Positions 58,586-64,000 of a DNA stretch of 64,000 nucleotides are shown here, piece by piece. Numbering within the stretch: the stretch's first letter is position 1; every line of letters starts with the position of its first letter. The translations under genes and the position numbers were made by a program. The notes below the pieces were generated by a model. The model had not been told where the DNA came from. It worked only from the letters and a program-made list of their open reading frames with translations, and did not search any database. Source of the DNA: Leptobrachium leishanense (lineage: Eukaryota > Chordata > Amphibia > Anura > Megophryidae); NCBI GenBank assembly GCA_009667805.1, contig CM019067.1, forward strand, positions 157,933,049-157,997,048. The letters run 5' to 3'.

Positions 58586-59891
58586 TAGACATGTGCACAA
58601 TGAAAAAATTTGTATAGTTTCGGATGATTCGTTATGTTTTTTAATTTGTTTCGATGCTTTTGTTATGTTACCGTGATTCGTATTTCTTCGGGAGATTAGT
58701 AATTCGTATTTTGTATCGATCCATTATTTTGTTTTGATACAGTATTTTATACTTATTAGTTATTTCAGAATGGTGAAAAGGATGAATATCCATCATCACC
58801 AAGGACAGCAGCCCCACAGTGCTCTGGAGCAAAAGAAAAAAAAAAAGGACAGTACCCACCGAACGCAGCCAGACTGAAGGAAAAAAAATGCTGCGTTTGG
58901 CAAAGAAAAAAAAGCCTTGTCATTTACAATAATTGGGAATCCAAAAATTTCACCTAAAATAATCAATAAACAAAAAAGCTTTTTGCTGCAAATCAAAAGA
59001 ATAAATGGTTGAATACATATTTAATAAAAATGGGGAGTTGTTTTTATTCTGAAACCTATGGGATTCGCCTGCTTAAACCTGTCGAACAAAACCACCAAAA
59101 ATCAGGGCATTTCACTGACACTTCGGTGTTGTTCAGGGTTCTCTGAATAGATTACGGCTTGAAGGAGAAAAGGAGATTACGGCTTGGTGTACGGCTTGAA
59201 GGAGAAAAGTTACCAGGAAAGGCTTAATGATCTTAACATGTATAGCTTGGAAAAAAGACGAGACAGAGGAGATATGCTAGAAACATTTAAATACGTAAAG
59301 GGAATCCACAAGGTAGAGGAAGGGAGTATATTTAAAAGGAAACAAAGTAGCAAAACAAGAGGACATAGTCTTAGATTAGAGGGGCAAAGGTTTAAAAGTA
59401 ACATCAGGAAGCATTATTTAACTGAGAGGGTGGTGGATACATGGAACAGCCTTCCAGTAGAAGTGGTAGAGGCCAAAACAGTAATTGAATTTAAGCAGGC
59501 ATGGGATAGGCATAAGGCTATCCTAAACAAAAGATAAATCCAGGTAAAGTATCCATGTAATTGGGCAGACTAGATGGGCCGAAAGGTTCTTATCTGCCGA
59601 CATTTTTCTATGTTTCTATTAACCATTACTTCTCTTTTAACTGCTGCTGAACAGCACTGTATGTCGCTATCCATGGGCTCTGGTGCAGAATACAACAGAT
59701 TCAGGACCACGACCGATGGAAAGGGACAGGTGAGTCTAAAATTTGAAATCAATTTGTTTTATACTGTTTCGGTTCGTTTCGTTTTCGCTCCAAACAAAAT
59801 CGATTTGTTATTTCAGAAGTGCTTCTGGAATACGAATCGGTATAATTTCATCTGAAATGCGATTCGGAACGAAACGAAAAGCACATGTCTA
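58586..59891. mobile_element. hAT-like element with TTCG-rich interior (TAGACATGTGC ends)
   Basis: TAGACATGTGCAC at the left and GCACATGTCTA at the right are inverted. Both are followed inward by runs of TTCG/CGAA words (GATTCGTTATG; CGAACGAAACG-type). The interior contains a CR1-like LINE fragment at about 59160-59625. The 8-bp flanks do not match cleanly (both contain TTAC), so the pairing of these two ends is provisional. Confidence 0.55.
59184..59625 (+). pseudogene. CR1-like LINE, ORF2 C terminus and 3' end (second family)
   Basis: An open frame of 117 codons encodes the C-terminal region of a CR1-group ORF2: SYQERLNDLNMYSLEKRR, RGDMLETFKYVKG, TRGHSLRLEGQRFKSN and DTWNSLPVEVVEAKT. The 3' UTR has TGGGCAGACTAGATGGGCCG and ends TTTTTCTATGTTTCT near 59620, so this family differs from the one at 6181-9000. 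It is heavily 5'-truncated. The frame itself is intact, indicating moderate age. A short direct duplication (GATTACGGCTTG) precedes it. Confidence 0.85.
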
Positions 59892-60334
59892 TTACCAACT
59901 CATGTCTTCCGGAGTCCATTTGCAAATAAACAAAACGTCTTTGCATTGCTCCAGAATTAGACTACATAGAATATAAGTGATATTTGGGGCACCAGTAGCT
60001 GCTTTTGTAGATAAAGTATACTCGTCCTTGGTATTGAAGGGGCTAGTGTCATATTAACTGGTTCAGAGGCTCTTTTACATTCAAACTATTTCTTTACAGT
60101 TATAAGACTTTCTAGTTTAAACCAGAGAACATTGCTGCTCCAAAGCTCCTTTAACATACAGGTATAACATAACAAAATCATTTATAGCTTAGTTTAAAAG
60201 GTAACATCTTCTCTCACAATGTATCTTGTTCATTTATACAGTACAACTCTTGGTCTCTAATGAGAAATTCTTCAATTTCAATTTATTCCAGTCTGAGAAT
60301 GTCTCCAGCCCATCGTCAAAGTACTGCAGATCTG
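59892..60334. other. Non-coding stretch
   Basis: No gene or repeat was recognised. Confidence 0.5.
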
Positions 60335-61366
60335 AGATATGAGAGATTGAGAGTGATACCAAATTTAACACACCTGCTTCTCATTCACACCTGAGACCTT
60401 GTAACACTAACGAGTCACATGACACCAGGGAGGTAAAATGGCTAATTGGGTCCAATTTGGACATTTTCACTTAGGGGTGTACTCATTTTTGTTGCCAGCG
60501 GTTTAGACATTTAATGGTTGTGTGTTGAGTTATTTTGAGGTTACAACAGCTAATTTACACTGTTATACCAACTGTACACTCACAACTTTACATTGTAGCA
60601 AAGTGTCATTACTTCAGTGTTGTCACATGAAAAGATATAATTAGTAGGCTTGTGCACCGATTTTTTTTTCGGTTCGATTCGGTTCGATTTTTCGGATTTT
60701 CAAACTTTTCGATTCGGCCCGTTTCGACCGATTTCGGTTTCGATTCGATTCGGTTCGGCACGTTTTTCGGGTACATTTTGTTTTCGAAATTTCGACCATT
60801 TTTCGTATTTTCGTGTCACTGTGCTCGTTTTTTGTATCGATTTTTCGTAATTTCGGAAATTTTCGTTTTTCGAATTGCACATTTTTCGGAATATCGACCA
60901 TTTTTCGTATTTTTCGTGTCATTTTGCCCATTTTTTGTATAGACTTTCCGTTTTTTCGAAAATTTTTCGTTTTTCAGAAATTTTCGTTTTTACAAAATTT
61001 TCGTTTTTCAGAAATATTCGTTTTTACAAAATGTTCGTTTTTCAGAAAATTTTCGTTTTTCGAAAAATTTTCGTTTTTCGAAAAATTTTCGTTTTTCGAA
61101 AAATTTTCGTTTTTCGGAAAATCTGTTCTCCTCGTTTGACACATTTCAAGTCAATTCGAAAAATCCGAAAATATTTCGTTTCGGCTCGGAAAACATTTCG
61201 GATCTGAAATTTTCGGATCTAAAATTTTTCGGAAATTCGGCCGCATCCGAAAACACGAATCGGGAAATTTCGTGAAAATTCCGAAATTCCGAAACCCGAA
61301 ACGCACATCCCTAATAATTAGATATTCACAAAAATGTGAGGGGTGTACTCATTCTGTGAGATACTG
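60335..61366 (-). mobile_element. Tc1-like transposon, 5' end, minus strand (interrupted)
   Basis: Reading inward from 61366, the minus strand gives CAGTATCTCACAGAATGAG and GTACACCCCTCACATTTTTG. After the nested MITE it continues with TATCTTTTCATGTGACAACA, TACAATGTAAAGTTGTGAG and GTCATGTGACTCGTTAGTG. It stops near 60335, before the transposase. TA flanks the terminus. Same family as 22309-22600, better preserved. Confidence 0.85.
60645..61313. mobile_element. hAT MITE with TTCG/CGAA-rich interior
   Basis: The ends TAGGCTTGTGC and GCACATCCCTA are inverted. ATAATTAG flanks both sides (60637-60644, 61314-61321), an exact 8-bp hAT duplication. The 669-bp interior consists largely of variants of TTTTTCG and GGTTCGATTCGG. 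The array at 60950-61120 (TTTTCGTTTTTCGAAAAATT) is nearly tandem with a 20-bp period. It inserted into the Tc1 fragment, so it is the younger of the two. Confidence 0.92.
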
Positions 61367-61368
61367 TA

Positions 61369-61802
61369 TGTCTATACAATAATTTGCAATGTCTGAACAA
61401 TAGCATAGCCCCATCAAACTCACATTTCTTAAATTCCCATACTGGTAGCAATTTTGGGATATAGGTCTCAAAATATCAGGTGTGCCAAGGTTGATAACCA
61501 ATGGAATAGAGTGTGTGTTCCTAAAATAGCAACACATTACAAAGGGTAGACAATGATAGCCTGTATATTGTGTCTCTATTCTAACGAAGAGTCGGTGTAG
61601 GTATTGTCATGTTTAAATGTTATGTGTTAACTTCCTGTTTAACTGTTATAATGGTTATCTATAATGAGCATGTGTGGAGGGGGTGGAGTCTCTCGTGTGG
61701 TGAGTCTGGAATGTAAAATGGTGGCAGTCTGTGAGGAAGCTCAGAAAAGAAGATTTATTTCCAAGCTGTTAGTTCCAGGTTTTTCATTTATGTTAATATT
61801 TA
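61369..61802. other. Non-coding stretch
   Basis: No gene or repeat was recognised. Confidence 0.5.
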
Positions 61803-61810
61803 GGTTCACT

Positions 61811-61922
61811 CAGGGGCGGACTGACCACTCGGTCCATTCGGGTGCCATGCGAGGGCCCGAGAATGGCGGGGGCCCGGGACCCACCGCTAAACATGCGGTA
61901 ACTAGTGGTCAGTCCGCCCCTG
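61811..61922. repeat. Terminal miniature with 19-bp perfect inverted ends
   Basis: CAGGGGCGGACTGACCACT at the left end of the element recurs as an exact reverse complement at 61904-61922. The first 112 bp are thus a self-contained inverted-repeat unit inside the larger element, the mirror image of the arrangement at 28210-28274. Confidence 0.9.
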
Positions 61923-62219
61923 GTAACATCCATTGGCTGGTTCAGTGGGTTTTCTGTGCGGTGGCGCTGCAGCGTAGCGTGCCTCCCACACTCGGAATTC
62001 GAGTCTGGGAGCAGCAAGCTACATTGGCACCGCCCCCTCTCTCGTTACTGGAGAGATTCACTTTGGTGGGTCACATGACCCACCAACGTGACCTCACATC
62101 ATCCAGGGTCCAGAAGAGGAGGCAACTGCGTGGAGGAGCAGCAGAGTCATCCCGGAGGAGCAGCAGAGCAGAGGCCCATCGGGTGAGTGGCGATCGGGGG
62201 GGAGGTGAGTGCCTGCCTG

Positions 62220-62665
62220 CCTAAAAAAAAATGGGGACCTGCCTAGAAAAAAACAGGACCTGCCTAGAAAAATCGGGACCTGCCTTTAAAAAACAAAAAG
62301 GGGACCTGCCTACAAAAAATGGGACCTGCCTTTAAAAAACAAAAAGGGGACCTGCCTATAAAAAACAAAATGGGACCTGCCTAAAAAAACGGGACCTGCC
62401 TATAAAAAACAAAAAGGGGAACTGCCTATAAAAAAGGGGACCTGCCTATTAAAAACAAAAATGGGACCTGCCTATAAAAAGGGGATCTGCCTTTAAAAAA
62501 CAAAAAGTGGACCTGCCTATAAAAAAACGGGACCTGCCTATAAAAAACAAAATGGGACCTGCCTATAAAAAGGGGATCTGCCTATAAAAAGGAAAAAAGG
62601 GGACCTGCCTGTAAAAAAGGGGACCTGCCTATAAAAAAACGGGACCTGCGTAAAAAGAATGGAGG
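62220..62665 (+). repeat. Minisatellite, units of about 20-28 bp
   Basis: About 18 variants of 'GGGGACCTGCCTATAAAAAA', some followed by CAAAAA, lie in tandem. Confidence 0.93.
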
Positions 62666-62744
62666 GGGCCATGGGGGTGTGTGTAATGATGAATGGGATT
62701 GGCCGGGGGGGTCAAAAAGGCTGTGGAGCTCTGATACGCTAATA

Positions 62745-63010
62745 CACACCACACATTAAGGTGAGTTTTATTGCTGTGGAGCTCTGTGATACACTCATAC
62801 ACACTTCACATTACTGTGAGTTTTATTGCTGTGGAGTTCTGTGATACACTCATACACACTGCACATTACTGTGAGTTTTATTGCTGTGGAGCTCTATGAT
62901 ACACTCATACGCACTGCACATTACTGTGAGTTTTATTGCTGTGGAGCTCTGTGAGATACACTCATACACACTGCACATTACTGTGAGTTTTATTGCTGTG
63001 GAGCTCTGTA
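62745..63010 (+). repeat. Tandem repeat, unit about 56 bp
   Basis: Five units contain GTGAGTTTTATTGCTGTGG, AGCTCTGTGATACACTCATA and CACACTGCACATTACT. One unit has a 2-bp insertion (GTGAGATACACT). Confidence 0.93.
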
Positions 63011-63393
63011 ATGTGCAGTGTGTCAGTAATGTACAGTATCTTTTAAAGTGATCAGCAGTTTCCCTTGTTTGCCACAGGGACTTTCTGTGTCGTGGTGCAG
63101 GCTTAGCTGTAATGAGTGGATGATGGCTGCTGTAGCAGAGCGCTGGCCATCTGTAAGTCTGGAGAGGGGCACAATGAATTCCCCAATTCGCTGCTGGGTC
63201 CAAATGGATTTTTTTTTACACAATTTTCTAAAAGATTATTTTAATAAGTTAAATAAATTCTTTAGTACAATAATGCACATGTGGATGTTGCATTGTATGG
63301 GTGGGGTTTTGTGTGGGTGCGGCACAAGGGGGCCTCATGATCTCCAATTGCCCGGGGGGCCCCATTAGTTGTCAGTCCGCCCCTGGGTTCACT

Positions 63394-64000
63394 AATGATT
63401 CATATTATACATACTACTGTAGTAGGAGTTAGACACTTAAGCTATTGTACTCTCACATATACTTGTATTTTAGTCCAAAAGAGAAACCTAGTGTAAGATT
63501 ACATAATAATTGATAATGATACCAAACATGACCATGTAATATGTAAAAAGTAAAAAAATTAAAATGCAAAATTTATTTTTTTCTTGTTCGATGTCAGAGG
63601 CAATATATGCTTTTACATATAAAACAAACAAAAGCCACTGCTCTACCTCAACTAAGGCAACAGATACTGCCCTTTATTTTTATTTGAGTGCAGAGAGAAA
63701 CTGTTTTACAGTTTTTTAAAACGTTTAAAAGTCATTTTGGCATGTTTTTGTTTTTGTTTCGGGGGGTAGGGGAGCTCCTCATTTCTGTGCCTACAGGATG
63801 TATACTGAGAAGCAAATCCAGCCCTGAAAACGAGCAGGCAAGCTCTATTACAGATAAGACCATAGGTCAAAGTGATGTGATGGATGAAACATTGCATCTT
63901 TTTTTGCTCTAGGGACTTATTTGTAATAAAGCATGCCTGTTTATACTCCTGGAGCCCATTTTCCTTGTTTTATTGATCCCCGTGACAGAGCTTGGAGTGA
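63394..64000 (-). repeat. Unclassified dispersed repeat (inverse of 49.6 kb) and flank
   Basis: GAGGCAATATATGCTTTTAC (about 63598) and CTGTGCCTACAGGATG (about 63786) are the reverse complement of blocks at 49575-49660. This is another copy of the same old repeat in opposite orientation. The remaining sequence to 64000 shows no gene. Confidence 0.6.

Larger units (their letters stand above)
61811..63385. mobile_element. Non-autonomous hAT element with two tandem arrays
   Basis: The ends CAGGGGCGGACTGAC and GTCAGTCCGCCCCTG are inverted, and exact 8-bp GGTTCACT duplications flank it (61803-61810, 63386-63393). The 1.58-kb interior has no transposase. It includes a 112-bp terminal miniature (61811-61922), a GC-rich segment to about 62220, and two tandem arrays (62220-62665 and 62745-63010). 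Confidence 0.93.

Noticed and set aside
60650..61207. Phe-rich and Lys/Arg-rich open frames
   Set aside because: They are translations of TTTTTCG-type low-complexity DNA inside a hAT MITE with clear duplications.
62220..62665. Regularly repeated units resembling a CRISPR array
   Set aside because: Units are contiguous variants with no unique spacers of constant length, in a vertebrate genome and inside a hAT transposon.

Overview
This is a stretch of vertebrate nuclear DNA, most likely from a frog or toad. The lineage call is an inference from repeat content: a CR1-like LINE whose tail ends in repeated 'CTATGTAA', L2-like LINEs ending in 'GCGCTATATAAATAA', an L1-clade LINE, Penelope-type elements, many TAGGGATG-type and CAGGGGCG-type hAT transposons, and tRNA-derived SINEs. 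I found no host protein-coding exon, tRNA gene or rRNA gene. The window reads as intergenic or intronic sequence built up by repeated transposon insertion, often with one element inside another.

Region 1-9000: a decayed CR1-like LINE (1-434 plus 6181-9000) is split inside its endonuclease domain by an apparently complete L1-clade LINE (451-6164). That L1 has two open reading frames, a polyadenylation signal, a poly-A tail and a perfect 16-bp target duplication. It is the only element here with fully open coding capacity. Region 9-17 kb: a 36-bp perfect palindrome, hAT-like miniature elements, a Penelope-like element with 300-bp inverted arms (10398-11683), an L2 fragment, and a hAT element carrying a minisatellite (15956-16776).

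Region 17.8-28.3 kb: a DNA transposon with CAGGGTTATTC ends is interrupted by a second inverted-arm Penelope-like element (18241-19818). A further Penelope-like fragment with a hammerhead-ribozyme-like core lies at 21.8 kb. A Tc1 fragment, a Harbinger-like MITE inside an older dispersed repeat, and a hAT element with a 24-bp minisatellite (27137-28274) follow. Region 28.6-33.2 kb: an L2 fragment, several large fold-back structures and a 55-bp tandem repeat.

Region 33.2-39.1 kb: a 5.85-kb hAT transposon with exact 8-bp target duplication, matching terminal repeats, internal tandem arrays near both ends and a broken minus-strand BED-finger transposase. Region 40-51 kb: three more copies of the CAGGGTTATTC family, two short fold-back MITEs with the same ends, two more Harbinger-like MITEs with TAA duplications, and at least three tRNA-derived SINEs.

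Region 51-64 kb: mostly AT-rich unique-looking DNA to about 57.7 kb. After that come hAT-like elements, a CR1 3' fragment, a minus-strand Tc1 end split by a TTCG-rich hAT MITE, and a hAT element with two tandem arrays (61811-63385).

The strongest unusual signal is a recurring module in the Penelope-like elements at 10.4, 18.2 and 21.8 kb. It consists of a CTGAGGA box, a short helix and GAAAC, followed by GTC and flanked by complementary arms. This matches the hammerhead ribozyme core known from Penelope-like retroelements. Two of the three elements also have inverted arms and 13-14-bp target duplications.
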